DNA from: Bursaphelenchus xylophilus
Lineage: Eukaryota > Nematoda > Chromadorea > Rhabditida > Aphelenchoididae
NCBI GenBank assembly: GCA_904066235.2
Contig: CAJFCV020000003.1
Span: 9,920,001 to 9,984,000 of the forward strand
DNA length: 64,000 nucleotides
Reading direction: 5' to 3'
Part shown: piece after piece, positions 1 to 12,198 of the stretch
How positions within the stretch are numbered: the stretch's first letter is position 1
Layout of the letters: every line of letters begins with the position of its first letter
The notes under the pieces: generated by a model
Databases searched by the model: none
Seen by the model: the letters and a program-made list of their open reading frames with translations, nothing else
What the model was told of the DNA's origin: nothing
Made by a program: the position numbers and the translations under genes

Positions 1-715
1 GGCGGAATTAATGAGGCTAATTAGTGGAAAGTGTTTGGAAATGTTTTGGTTTAGTGGAAAAGGTCGATTTTTTAGGATTTTTTTCGTATTTTAGGTTGTA
101 AACTCTCATAAAATATGAAAATTGGCAAATAAATTTTAATTTTTTTTTGATCAGAAAGGTAAAAAATCCGTATTTTACAATTAAAAAAATACCAAAAAAT
201 AAAAAAATTGTAAAAAAAATTTTTTTTTTTTCAATTTTAAAATTTGCAGTATTCAAAAAACCCAAAAATTTCCGAAAAATCAAAAACCGACCACCGAAAA
301 GTTTTGTTACTCGAAACAGTTTACATTCGGGACATGTCAAATTTATAAAAGGATTTGGAAAAACGGAACTTACGTTCCTCGGTTAGTCCGTGAAGCATCG
401 AAGTTAGAAAAGTGTAACATTGAGTGTAAAAAAGTCTTGAAGAAGGCACACTGACAAGCAAAGTGTAAAGAAAAAAGTTTATTTTTACATTCAAAAATGG
501 GTGTTGGTGCTTACACACTTGAAAGTATTTGAAATTGGCAGAGATTTGAATAAAAAAGATTAAAAAGAATTTGAATTGGGAGCTTCAGAAAAAAATTTGA
601 ATAAAAAAATCGAAAAATCCCAAAAAAGGATTGAGCTGAATAGACGGCGAAGAAAATATGGGGTGAGAAGAACACGGAGAAGGCGAAGAAATACGGAGAA
701 GAAGGTCTTCAACTC
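1..715. other. Gene-free 3' flank of the first gene
   Basis: I see no exon with splice sites and no family similarity here. The stretch is AT-rich with long T/A runs. It holds a candidate poly(A) signal for the minus-strand gene (478-483) and two copies of the dispersed word CGTATTTTA (85 and 169). Confidence 0.6.
478..483 (-). terminator. Candidate poly(A) signal of the first gene
   Basis: The minus strand reads AATAAA here, 233 bases beyond the TAA stop at 716-718. It is the first canonical hexamer I found downstream, but the hexamer is common in AT-rich DNA. Confidence 0.35.
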
Positions 716-3700
716 TTAATAGTACGGGTAAAAGTGCGAGAAGACGGAGGTCCGCGGCACCGAGCCCGTGCGGACCTCCGCGTAGCTGTTCGAACGCAAC
801 AGGTCCAGCTGGCGGACGGCCTGGTCCAGCTTGTACGCCACTTGCGTGTATTGGTTTTTCAGCTGAATTAAGCGGTGGGTTATGGCGGCCCGGCGCGAGA
901 CTTACCCGATCCTTCTCGAAGCGCTCCCGCGACAGACTGCGCTGCAGGTCGCCGATCTGGGTCTGAAACCAGTGGTAAGCGAAAAAAGTGAAAGGAAGCC
1001 GGTGGAACAGCAGATGGAAATCGACAATAACAAAAACTAACGGATGACTTATGGTAAAATACGACAGTAACAATGACAATAAGATCAATGTGTTTTTTAT
1101 CCAATTTTTTGGCAAAAGTCAAGCTTAAACTTTAATTGGCAATATCTGATGACCTAAGGGCATAAGCAAAAACCGTCAAAAATATTTTGCAAAGGTCTTC
1201 TAGGAGATTGCTTGTCTCAAGTTTTTTAGCTATCGCTTTAGATAGAAAAAAGTTATGGCCAAAAATTTAAAGGTCCCCAAAATGTTTTAGAAATTTCAGA
1301 GACCACTTTTCCACTTGAAAAACCAAAAAATAACCAAGCTAATTTCCGTTTTCAGAAAGTGTCACCCACAGGTTAACATCTGACTAGGATTACAACATGA
1401 AACAATGACCATTATGTCACTAAAACTTGGACAAAGTGCAATGAAAGCGAAGAGAAGCTAGCCGATCCTCACCTTGAAGCCAGCTTGGTATTGGTTTGGC
1501 TCATTATAAAAGGCGCTCCTCCGTAGACGGCTAGCCTCTTCCCAGGCCATAAATGTGTTCTGTTTGTCACTCTGCAAGGTGCTGGTCAAACGGACATATA
1601 CACGTCAAAAAAAAGGAAAAATTCGAAAAAAATGTTTGAAAAACGGACAAAATTTAAACAACCTCTCTATAATGATGACAAAATACAAGAGTTCTCTCTG
1701 TATTCTCGGCTGCCACAGTAAATTCTACGTACTACACATGATTGTGAGTCCATGTACGACCATAAAACTACAGCAAACTCACCGTGAACCCTTGCAGTGG
1801 GGCGTAGTTGCTGAGCTGATTCCGCGAGGAGGAGCGGTACACGTCGTAGGTTGAGGGAACGTTGTACTCGTATGGATGGTTGAGACTGGCAACAAAGCTG
1901 TCCACTCGCGAGAGTCTTCCACCGCCCAGATACAGATCAATGTTACCGCGAGAGCTGAAAAATCGGGTCGGATTACAGGAAAGAGAGGGGGTGACAAAAG
2001 TCGAAATTTTTTTTGATAAGAGTTGGCTTGGGAGAGAGAAAATTGGGTGGGAAAGACCGTAGAAGTTGTCGCTAGGGTGTTCAGAGCAAGCTAATTTTCA
2101 TAGGGATCAAAAATGAGCAAAATTTTTATATTTTATCAAAGAATCTTCTAGCTAAAAATCCGTTTATACCGCTAAAATTGACCGGCCAAAACGCATCTTG
2201 CTTTTACTCAATTTACGATATCAGAACACTTCTATAACCCACTTACTTCGAGCGACTAAGAGCCTGAGTCGACTCATACAACGACCCACGGCTGGGATTT
2301 CGGCTCAACTCGTACTGCTTGGCACCACTGTAATCCAGGAACGAGATGAAAGACCCGCTGCGAGATGGAGCACGAGTCAAGCTCGTGGATCTCGGAGTGC
2401 TGTACTCGCGGGTACGAAGGGGGGCGGGCAAGTTCTGCGTATAGCGGGCATACTGGCTGGCTGAGCGTTGGGCGCGGAAAGCGTTGCGACGTTCACGAGT
2501 GCGTGAACGAGAACGCTCCAACAGCCGAGAGGTGCTGTAGAGGGCGCTGGAAAAGGGACCGGTGTTGACGAGGTCGTCGAAGATCGAGGTGTAGGTGCTG
2601 GCGGGACGGCTGGACACTCCGGACGTGTATTCGTTGGAGTATTTGTTGGGGTTGTTGACCCAAGGGCTGATCGGCTTGTAGGTCTCGCGTTCGGCGGGGT
2701 TCCAGGAGTTGAACGAAGTGGCGGTGGGGAGTCTGGGTGGAACGGTTTCTTTGTGGGAGTCCTGAAAACACAAAGGTGGCAAAATCAAGATGATTTATCA
2801 ACCAGTTTGATATTGGAGAGACTCTCCTTACCTGATCATATGGAGTATAGTCGCTTGGAGCGGGCTCTCTTCTGGCTGGCGCTGGCGAAGAAGGCTCGTC
2901 AGCCTTTGGAACTGGCGCAGATTCAACTGGAGCAGCTGACTCTGGTGCGGGAACAGACTCCTCCACTGGAGCTGGCTCTTCAGCCTTTGGTTCTTCATCA
3001 GCTTCAACTGGAACGTCGACGACTTCAGCAGCTGGTTCAGGAGCAGCCTCTTCAGCTGGAGCGGCTTCTTCTGCCGGAGCAGCCTCTTCGGCGGCTGGCT
3101 CTGGAGCGGCTTCCTCAGCGGGAGCGGCCTCCTCAGTGGGAGGAGACGCTTCAACTGGGACTTCAACGAGTTCAGCGGCTGGTTCAGCGGCGGGCTCAGG
3201 CTCAGCGGCGGGCTCTTCGGCTGGAGCCTCAGACTTAGGGGTCTTGGGAGTCTTGGGAGTTCGGGGAGTACGAGGAACTCTCTTGGTTGGAGAAGCAACT
3301 TCCTTTGGCACTTCACCGTTGGCTTCAACATTCTCAAAGTCGAAGGCGCCTTTCTTTCCACTCTTGGCCGTGCCGGGCGTGGTGGTTTTGGGAGTTCCGG
3401 CAACAGCCGACTTAGGAGTACCGGGAATTGATCCATTGACCGCAACTTTAGGAGTTCCAGGAGCAGCTGATCGAGGAGTAGCGGGCTCACTAGCTTTGGG
3501 AGTTCCGGGCTCACTAGCTCTTGGAGTGGTTGGAGCAGCAGAGACTGGAGTCTGAGGAACACTTCCAACCTGGCTTCCTGGAGCTGGAGTAACGGGCTGA
3601 GAACCGACCTGGCTTCCAGTCACTCCGCTGCGAGGAGTCTGTGGTGGCTCCTCATCGCCAGCGGCACTTGGTGGAGCTGGGCTCTGAGGCTGACTGCCAG

Positions 3701-6507
3701 CGGCCGAATCGGGGGCTGGGCTGCCTGGAGCTGGGGTGGCGGCTTGGCTTCCGAGCTGACTTCCAACAGCGCTGCTTCTTGGGCTAGCTGGAACTTCCTC
3801 GCCTTCCTCCTCATCGGCAGGAGCTGGAGATTGCGGGGCGGACCCAGCGTCGGATGGAGCAGCAGAGCCGGCAGCGGAGCCGGCGGCAGATCCAGCGGCG
3901 GAGCCGGCTTCGGATGCGGCGGCGGAGCTAGCGGCAGAGCCGGCAGCGGAGCCTTGAGCGGATTGGAGTTCTTCTCCCAAAGTGGAGCCAACGTTGGATC
4001 CTGGAAGAAAAATTAAATTTAATTGATAGACGACTAGTACCATAAATCAAAACTATGTGTAAAAAAGATTGTTAAAATGACGCCTATCCGCAATTGGCCC
4101 CCAAACCTACCAATGGGTGTTTGTGGAGCACTTCCAGCAGGGCTGCCGCTTCCGGCATCGCTGACATTGTCAGCTACATCCAACTCATTGGGAGAGCGCG
4201 GGCGTTTGCCGGCTGGCGGAGGCTGGAGCTCGAATTTCTCTTCTCCCTCGGCGGCTCCGTTCTCCTGAGGCTCCTGAGGTTCGCCCTCAGCATCCTCGAA
4301 CTTCTCCTCCTCCTCGGTCTGCGGGATCTCTTCGATTCCGTCCATTGAGGTGGTCATTGGGTCAATGTTCTCGGTGCCGGAGATTTCTGGCACCTGGAAA
4401 ATTGAAGCTCGTTATATGAGGAGAAAAATAAAGTAGGAAAGTGAGAGAGCATCCGAAATCAAGGTATAGAAAAATCAACAATAAAATAAGAAATGGAGAG
4501 AAGAACTTGCATAGGGAAGTGAAGAAAGTGGAATAACTTGATTTTGCGTATAAAATGTCACCTCGGCAAAAAATGGCTTCGATAGCCGATTGGAATTTGA
4601 CTACAAGGCTTGTAGACGCCATAGTTTAAGAATAATCCAAAGAGGGCAACAAATAATTCCAAAATTAGAAAATTCTAAAAATAGACCAATACTTCGAACT
4701 GCGCGAAAAATGAGCTACGAGGGCAACAGTTGACCCAAAACTACTCTATCATCATCCCGGCCTTGCAAATTTCACTTATTACTGTTGCACATCTCCAATT
4801 ACCGAATGTTGCCAAACCCCCCATCCTCCTCTAAAACAATACAGCTACACGAAAAGACAAAGCAAAGATCCGTAATTTGGCTAATCTCAAGTGCCGGGGG
4901 CCCCGTCAGGGCATAACGCGATACACAGCGGCAGAGAGGGGGATCTTCCACACGTCCGCCGTGAGTGGCTGTTCCCTTGATCCGGGCATTGCGTCGGTGG
5001 GGGGCCAAAAGGAAGAAGAAGAAACGAAAAAAAAGTAAATAAGAAGTAGCGAAAGTAAGCGCCCCGGAGGGCATGGACCGGAGGAGACACCGCCTCTGGC
5101 ATGCGTCGGAACAGGTGTGCCCGGCCTTCGGAGAGGAGAAGAACGTTGACATACAAGTTAAGAGACCGTTCCGACGACAAATGTCGGGTAGGCGGATTAA
5201 AAAAAGGCGAAGAAAATGCAAAAACAGGAACGACTTGCTTGGTTCTCGGTCGGGTCGTCATCAATTACCGCTTGAGCCGGGTCGTCTGGAAGAATGGGAC
5301 CGTTAGAACATTGTGTACGCGAAAGGTCAACGAAAGGCCTTGTTTAACAAAAATTGCTAGACATTATTTGTCAGTCGGTGATCGGTGGATATAACAAGGG
5401 AAAAAATCGTCATTAAAAAGGCAAAATCATCAAAGTTTGGGCCTCTAGGCTATGAAATTTGGCAAAAACAGGTCATTTCAGACGTCGCTGAAAGATTTTT
5501 TAGCTAAAAAAAGTATCCATAGACACAGACAATCCACTGAATTTCCAGCAATTTTTTCATTAACTATCGATTTTTTGCAACCTAAATAAGTATCCCCAAA
5601 GCTCACAACACATAAGAACTTGGTAAAAAAATCCAGTTTCCCGCAAAAAGTCGCTTCTAAATTTAGCCCAAAACTTTTTTTGCAATATAACCTCCAAAAT
5701 TTCCTCATAAAAATGAACCTGATGACATCCCCCATCAACAAGTGTTTATCTGTAATTCGAAACGCCATACGCCGAGTTTAAAAGTATGATGACACCAAGA
5801 GGCTACATTGAACTGAGCTTTTTGCAGCCCATAAAAACTTGAATTGGCTATAAAATGGAGGTATAATCTGAAGGAATTACTTGGAAAGTCTGGCCAAAAG
5901 TAGGGTGTCGGAAGTTGAGGTTTCAACAAGAGCATGATGCTTGATGTGCTACTCACTTCAGATTTTCTACATTTTTACATATATATGTAAAACAATGTCA
6001 CTTATAGCGTTTCTTCTGTAAATCATAATATGACAGGTTTTGGGATTCGTATTTTACCTCAAATTTAATCTTGACTTATGCCCTTGAAAATAACAAATTT
6101 TCGCTTTGTCCCAAACTAACTTTTCCACAGTTAGAACCCTCTTGGAACCTCAAGATATAAAATTTCAATCGAAAACAAATAAAGGTAAACTTGTTTATTC
6201 CCCAAATTTCCTCATTGTATCTGTGATCTCAGCCTTTGTTATATCCGACTTGACTTTCGTTTAAACCGTTAAAAAATCAATTAAAATCTGCTAAGACACT
6301 GAAACCTGTATGACTTTAATCAAAATAAAATTTTTCTCCTAAATGACCGGAATATCCTAAGGATATCTAAATCAACATCAAACTCCAGCTTACCCGTCTT
6401 CTCTTGGGCCTCTTGAACGTCCTCTTGAGCCCCGTTCTCCACCTAAATTTGCGGATAATTAAGTTCAAGTCGTGTCCACCTACTGGCTGTTCTTCCACGT
6501 CTCCCAT
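716..6507 (-). CDS. Disordered Ala/Pro/Glu-rich protein with helical Tyr-rich C-terminus (831 aa)
   Basis: Nine exons join in frame: 6507-6484, 6442-6394, 4386-4111, 4000-2832, 2761-2247, 1954-1783, 1559-1473, 962-906 and 862-716 (2496 nt, 831 residues plus TAA). The start ATG lies 41 nt below an outron-like acceptor. Residues 1-115 are acidic. The 1169-nt exon (about 118-506) is low complexity: GSAAGSAA-type repeats, then Thr-Pro-Lys/Arg repeats resembling proline-directed kinase sites, then EEAAPAEEAAPEPAAE-like runs. Residues 507-735 are Ser/Arg/Tyr-rich and basic. Residues 736-810 look helical (for example MAWEEASRLRRSAFY and GDLQRSLSRERFEKDR), and the protein ends in VFSHFYPYY. I recognise no catalytic domain. 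The pattern resembles a cytoskeleton-associated or scaffold protein with a phosphorylated tail, but that is a guess from composition. The two introns over 1 kb may hold regulatory DNA. Confidence 0.82.
4387..6393. other. 2 kb intron with a GC-rich patch
   Basis: This intron of the first gene has a distinctly GC-richer block at about 4880-5310, unlike the AT-rich surroundings. Open frames in it show no splice-consistent or family-like protein. It could be an internal promoter or enhancer for a shorter isoform starting at exon 3. This is inference from composition only. Confidence 0.35.
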
Positions 6508-6548
6508 GGCTGTAGGCGCCTCTATTGATCGTTCTAATGGTCTATTCG

Positions 6549-6556
6549 CTGAAAGA
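6549..6556 (-). promoter_or_regulatory. Likely spliced-leader acceptor of the first gene
   Basis: The minus strand reads TTCTTTCAG then CGAATAG, 41 bases upstream of the ATG at 6507, and I see no donor-bearing exon close upstream. That is the usual arrangement for SL trans-splicing in nematodes. A distant cis-spliced 5'UTR exon is the alternative. Confidence 0.5.
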
Positions 6557-6811
6557 ATTATGAATTTATATAGTCATCATTACATGTTTTCACCTGCAGT
6601 TGGCTTCACGGAACATCCATAAAGAAAACAAAGATTCATAAACGTATTTTAAAATCGGATCAAAAGTTGAACTCGGTACAAAGAAAAATATGTATTTTGT
6701 AATTCGAAACCCCATTAGAAACAAAAAAAAGTGTATGTGTTTAGCCATGATCACATGAAAAAAAGGATGCATGAAAAACAAAGAATTTTGAAAGATACTA
6801 GAAAGTCTACA

Positions 6812-6880
6812 GTGAAGCCTCTGTATAACAAATCGCACAGGACATGACTGTTTGTTATAGAAGGGTTTTGTTGTATGGAG
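6812..6880. repeat. Fragment of a CCTCTATAACGA-type MITE family
   Basis: The sequence has TACAGTGAAGCCTCTGTATA at one side and TTGTTATAGAAGGGTTTTGT in inverted sense nearby. The same combination of 'cctctgtataac(g/a)a' and 'ttgttatagaggg' recurs at about 9190-9355, 9950-10075, 14980-15040, 22540-22620 and 33650-33735. These ends resemble those of pogo/Tigger-like elements, whose short derivatives spread widely in animal genomes. No transposase is present. Confidence 0.5.
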
Positions 6881-9189
6881 CATCTATATCCTCTATGACA
6901 TGCATAAGACTATAGCCATCTTTAAAAAGATCTTTTTATTTTGGCATTCAAAGTTCAAATAAGTCATAGAAAGTGCAAAAAATGCCAAATCTGGTATTTT
7001 TTGTCTGTAATTTCGTTCATGTCTGCACAAAATTCTTGAAATTTACTATGCTGTAGCCCTTGAAATTCTCTATATGGTGGATACCTAAATCTTTTTCGAA
7101 GGACCTAAGAAAGTAAATTTTTTCGGCACTAAAAAATTGGGATGACTTGCCAAAAGTAAACCTTTTTTTGATTGTGTCTACCATGACTCAAACAGGAAAA
7201 CCCTAAATTTTTCAAATCTACGGTAATTTTTCTTTTAAAAATTGCATATGTTCCCTCAAAATGTCTCACATCTAAAAAAACTCATCCAAAAGGTGGACCA
7301 ATTTGAATGATCCGTGATCGATGGTTGGCCAGATCGAAGCGCGCGGAAAAACAAAGAAAAAAAAGTTCGGGTTGGAACTCCAGCTGCATGCTCGGCAGTG
7401 AAACGCGAGTAGTTCAAAGGCGCGGGAGGGACTCGAAAAAAGAGTAACAAGTTGAGAAAAGAACAAGTAAAACGCTTGAAAGCACGGATCTGGATTATAT
7501 AAATCGCGGGCCTAGGAATTTTTGTGGAGGATGATTGCTAAATTTTGAAATTTTTGAAAAGCCTGTAAAAGGGTAGTGACAGTTTTGCGACAATTATTTA
7601 TTGTCGCAAAATCAAGTAGCGAGTATTAGCAGCTGATATTTCGTAAAATTTTATACAGTTGAGCCTCCGTACAATCACTCACAAGGATCCCACAAATTTG
7701 TTCGCTGTGACAGGGATTTGCAATACAGGGACTAATTTGGCTTTGTAATAAGCCTTTCGGACAACTGAAATCGTTCGTTATCTACAGGCATAGAGTCCCT
7801 GAGTACCCTGTATTCGCGAAACAAGATCTAAAAACATCAAAGTTTAATTATTTAATATACGATTAATGGCGCTCAAATCTATGATAAAGAAATTTACTTA
7901 AAATTCAAAAAAGTTAGACCCACAAAGTTTCCTCATACAGAGTGGGCTTTACAAAATCCCCAGTCACCACAAAGAACGTGTTTAATAAACAAACACTCGA
8001 CAACACCCACTTATCCAAGCGTTCTTTGGCCTAAAACAAGTCCACTTTTTTCATGGAAAGCGTTCCGCATTGTCACGATTCCGTGAAGAATTCCCAGAAA
8101 TTAGCATAAACACGAATATTTTGATATAAATGTAATGGATCGACCGCTTTTCGGTCACTCGTTGGTGAAATAAAGATACTTTTAGAATTGTTGGAATTTC
8201 CGTTTGATCCAATCCGGTTGTGTCGACACAAAGTGGAATCAATTTTGCGTGAGTCCACAGTTTTATTGCTAGAGTTCTCTATTTCTGTCTCCGGGTTAGT
8301 AGGGGCAGTGGATACTAGGAGTAGAGGGCAAGTTAAGGGCCATCCTATACCTCGACTTAGATCTAAGTCTTGACAGCATTCTCTCAAAATATCTATCCAA
8401 CAATCGAAAATTGTAATGCAAGATTAATCAGTCTTTTATACAAGAAATTGGTAGCAGAAAAAAAAATTTCGGAACTGTCACATTGTTGGCCAGAGGATCA
8501 ACTTTGAAAACCACCGTCTCCGAAACCTGTACGTGGCATAGTGAGAAAAATTTGAAACCGAATTTGAGTGGGTTTAACAAGTGACATCAAGCTTGAGGAA
8601 GTGAAGGTAAAGACACGAAAAGTTGAGAGAAAAAAGTTTTTTCTGGTCCTTTATGATCTCGTAGCATTAGCTTTAATACATCGCCTTTGATTACGAGTTT
8701 CCTTAAATGAAAAATTTTGGTTTTTAAGGACTAAAATAATTATTAAGAAGGTATAAGTTAATTACTAAAATCTCAAGATTTTAGATTGCCAACACTAAAA
8801 TTAGACATCAAACTTTGGAACACAACTCTCCAAACACAAGATTAAACTTCAGCGCTCCAAGTAACACCCCCGAAACAAGCGCTGATCGAAGCCAGCTGAT
8901 CCATAATTCGGATTAACGGACATTAAAAGTCTACGGCCTCTGGCGCCGTTTGGCTGTTTTTTCCTCGAAATTTTTTTGAAAGTTCGGAAATAGCGATAGA
9001 ACAGGTGGATCAATTCGAATATAATGCATGGGTGTTACTGGGATTGGGGCAATAAAGTGGAAAAAAGAATTGTGAGTAGAAGTAATTGGAGGGCTATTTT
9101 TTGGAAGAAAAAATTGAAAGGCAAAGGTAAAATACGTTAATTAAAACTTATGCTTGTTTTTTTGTCAGCAGAAGAAATACAGTAAAAAA

Positions 9190-9355
9190 TTATACAAAAA
9201 AATCTGTACAACAAAGCATGTCTATAACGAAAAACCATCTCAGAAGCCTCTCTGCAACAACGACTTTTAAAAAAAGAAAACTATAACCTCTATACAATAA
9301 AATTGTTTGTTATAGACAGGTTTTGTTGTATGTTGAACAGCTCCCACTGTAGCTC
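9190..9355. repeat. MITE copy with CCTCTATAACGA-type inverted ends
   Basis: Two facing blocks, one reading 'tctataacgaaaaacc' and 'cctctctgcaacaacgac', the other 'tttgttatagacaggttttgttgtatg', end near 'cccactgtagc'. It is the fullest of the dispersed copies in the 6.8-10.1 kb stretch. It is non-coding. Confidence 0.45.
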
Positions 9356-10964
9356 CAAAATTTTCCCAGCCCTCTGCATCGCATATCTACGATTTTGAAA
9401 AAATCAAGTTTACTTTTAAAATACGCAGTTCCATTCTTCACATTTTATAAATTTTTTTTCATAATCACTTTTTTCACAAATAAATCCAAATTTTGCACAT
9501 GGCAAAACAGATGTGTATCACAACACTTCGACGTCCTCTGTTGGACTTGGTGATAAATCCAATAAAGTCAAAGTGAACTCTTAATTACGCTTAGAAGTCT
9601 GCTTTCTTGTCAAGAAATTTTTTCGAACAAATTTCAAAGCCACTTCCATCATGACTTGACAAATCACTTTTCTGAGTAGACTTTTTTTGTCTGAAATTTT
9701 GGAAGCTTTTGGATGGACCTGAGGGCTAAATTGGCAAAAACAAAAAAAAACGATGACTTGGCAACATAATTAATTAGATGAGCTGCATAATTGATTCAGC
9801 GCAAAGTCCAAGAACATATTTTTTGTGCTATTTTATCTAATTAAAAGTCCAATGTTGGCCTCAAATGATCTCATGTTCAATGGTCCATGAAAGACCGAAA
9901 AAAAACATTTATCCAGCAAGAAGAATGAAGCAAATATTTTAGTGGAGCTTCTGTACAAGCAATCCCTTCAAAAAACTCCTCTATAACGAAGGATTCAAGA
10001 GGTCCCATGAGCCAATCTTAGACCAAAAAAAATCTCCGCATAGCGAAACCCTTCTGTAACGGATAAATTCAGTTTCTCTAGCGATTCGTCGCGCAGCGAT
10101 TTTACCGTGTTACGCACTTATTTTTTATTTGAAAAAACGATGTTTTGGATGTAAAATACGTGAAGAAAAAATCAATCTTTATCTTTAATTTCGAGGCAAT
10201 AAAACGATTAGCATCAGAAGCAAAACTGAATATCTTAAAGGTTATAGCAAACAACCTAGCCATCTCTCACATATGCCTTCGAAATGCCTCGTTTTTTGAA
10301 AATCCACTTTGCCGAATTCACAGACATTATCAACAGGTTTCATTTTACAATGTCTTTTATTGCTTTTGCGTCTTGAACATTTCGTGATGGGCCAGGGATG
10401 ATTTCTGATCTTATGTTGGATATTTCTCACTTCAAAGGATGTAATGCCAAAAAATCGTCCTTGGATGTCTAAGAAGAGAAACTAATGCATTCAAAACATT
10501 ATCATTACTACCAAGAGAGGTCTTTCAAGATTCGACGTTACGATTTTCTTTAATTTTTGCTCATACCGCCAATAGCCAAAGATTTCTGTGGTTCCAAAAG
10601 TCTGCTTTAGGCCAAAATAAACCTGCAGGCAGCGTAGCCCATTTATAGCAAATAATTTTCCGGTTTTTTGTAATTTACAGAACATTTAATTGTTCATATT
10701 ATCATCATCACATGCTCTCGGAAGAACGTTGCCTTGTTTTCTTTTCTGTTAATTTTAGCTAGCATTATGACGCTTTACTTGTTGTGTCTTCAAACCACCT
10801 CTACAAATTGACCTTTTCCTCCATTTTGTGTGGCATTCTTATTATTCTCTGGAACTAATAAAAATAACTTATACAACCTAACCTCCATCTCGCCAATCAA
10901 TTGCTGAAACGTTGAGCTGAACCTAACAGGTTTCGCGTTAAGTCCGCTGCAAAAGCCGGGCCTT

Positions 10965-11053
10965 GGCGCTTCGCCCACACAATTCACACACGTGTGGGAA
11001 AAGCGGAGAGCGGGCAGCTGTGCCCGCGGAACAAGATCACCGCTATTATCGGT
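10965..11053. other. Cluster of four short inverted repeats
   Basis: Within 90 bases lie GGCG-ctt-CGCC (10965-10975), the perfect palindrome CACACGTGTG with a central CACGTG E-box (10987-10996), GCGGGCA-gctg-TGCCCGC with CAGCTG at its centre (11010-11027), and ACCG-ctattat-CGGT (11039-11053). The block is much richer in GC than its surroundings. It could be a cis-regulatory site with dyad E-boxes or a structured RNA segment. No gene is apparent. Confidence 0.45.
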
Positions 11054-11277
11054 AATCAAATAAAACCAAATCCTAAAGATGACAAATCATTATTGTAGGC
11101 AAACAGAAAAAAACGAACGGGCAGAGAGAGATAGGGGGATATTGGGGTGGAAGTTAGAGGGAATTTTTTTTGTTTGCTGTAGTGATTTCGTATTAGAAAT
11201 GTCTGGGAATTAAGAGGGAGAAAATACTTGAAATTAAAGCGATTTTGACGTTGAGTGGTCAACAATGACGGTCTAAA

Positions 11278-12198
11278 TACAGGGTCTTTCAAGAAACGTG
11301 AAGGAAAGTAGGAGGCTATAACTTTCGGCGGAGGCGGCGCAGAAAGCTCGTTTTTGGAATATGTATTTTTAAGCAACATTATTTTTTGCCTACGAAATAA
11401 CAAGCTTTTAGAGTGCAAACTGGGGTCGCTACGATCTTCTGAAGTAGAGGCATCTCTACCCCGAAAACCAGGTTTTTTCGGTTGAAAATGATCGTGAAAT
11501 TTCGGTCTTTTTCGGTTGAAAATCACCAAGAAATGTCGGATTTTTTCGGGGGTTTCGATAGAGTTGACGTTGAAAAAAGGGAAGGATGTTGCCAACACGT
11601 TGGAAATTAAGCAAATATTCGGCTACTCTTTATTCTGACACTTTGGCTAGCCAGTTTTTGCTAGCAGCTTAAAGTTTGGTTGTCATTCCTGCCCTTTGAC
11701 GCCCATTACACCCTTTGACTAGTTTTTATAGGACTTCACAGCCATTCTGGTGCCCTGGCTAGCCGATTCCAGGTTCCTCAAATCCTGATGTCACGCTTCT
11801 TCGCGGAAGATACTGAAAAATAAACTCGAAATCTGCCCCAAGTTGAGGCTAGCCGAATATTTGCTTAATTTCCAACGTGTTGGCAACATCCTTCCCTTTT
11901 TTTCAACGTCAACTCTATCGAAACCCCCGAAAAAATCCGACATTTCTTGGTGATTTTCAACCGAAAAACTCTGAAATTTCACGAACATTTTCAACCGAAA
12001 AAACCTGGTTTTCGGGGTAGAGATGCCTCTACTTCAGAAGGTCGTAGCGACCTCAGTTTGCACTCTAAAAGCTTGTTATTTCGTAGGCAAAAAATAATGT
12101 TGCTTGAAAATACATATTCCAAAAACGAGCTCTCTGCGCCGCCTCCGCCGAAAGTTATAGCCTCCAACTTTCCTTCACGTTTCTTGAAAGACCCTGTA
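11278..12198. mobile_element. TA-flanked 0.92 kb palindromic element
   Basis: Two near-identical arms of about 347 bases (11278-11624 and 11851-12198) face each other across a 226-base loop. The ends read TACAGGGTCTTTCAAGAAAC and its complement, so the element begins and ends with TA, as for Tc1/mariner-type insertions. Open frames in both arms are mirror images and show no transposase. It is best read as a non-autonomous element (MITE). Confidence 0.82.

Larger units (their letters stand above)
6560..11277. other. Intergenic DNA without a supported gene
   Basis: No open frame here has nematode-like splice sites on both sides or a recognisable domain. It carries the short MITE copies, CGTATTTTA words at 9127 and 10151, and a GC-richer block near 7300-7440 that could be regulatory. 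Confidence 0.5.

Noticed and set aside
2753..3991. Long Leu/Gln- or Gly/Ala-rich open frames on both strands over the big exon of the first gene
   Set aside because: They are shadow frames of the repetitive Ala/Pro/Glu coding sequence. Only the minus-strand frame joins spliced neighbours in phase.
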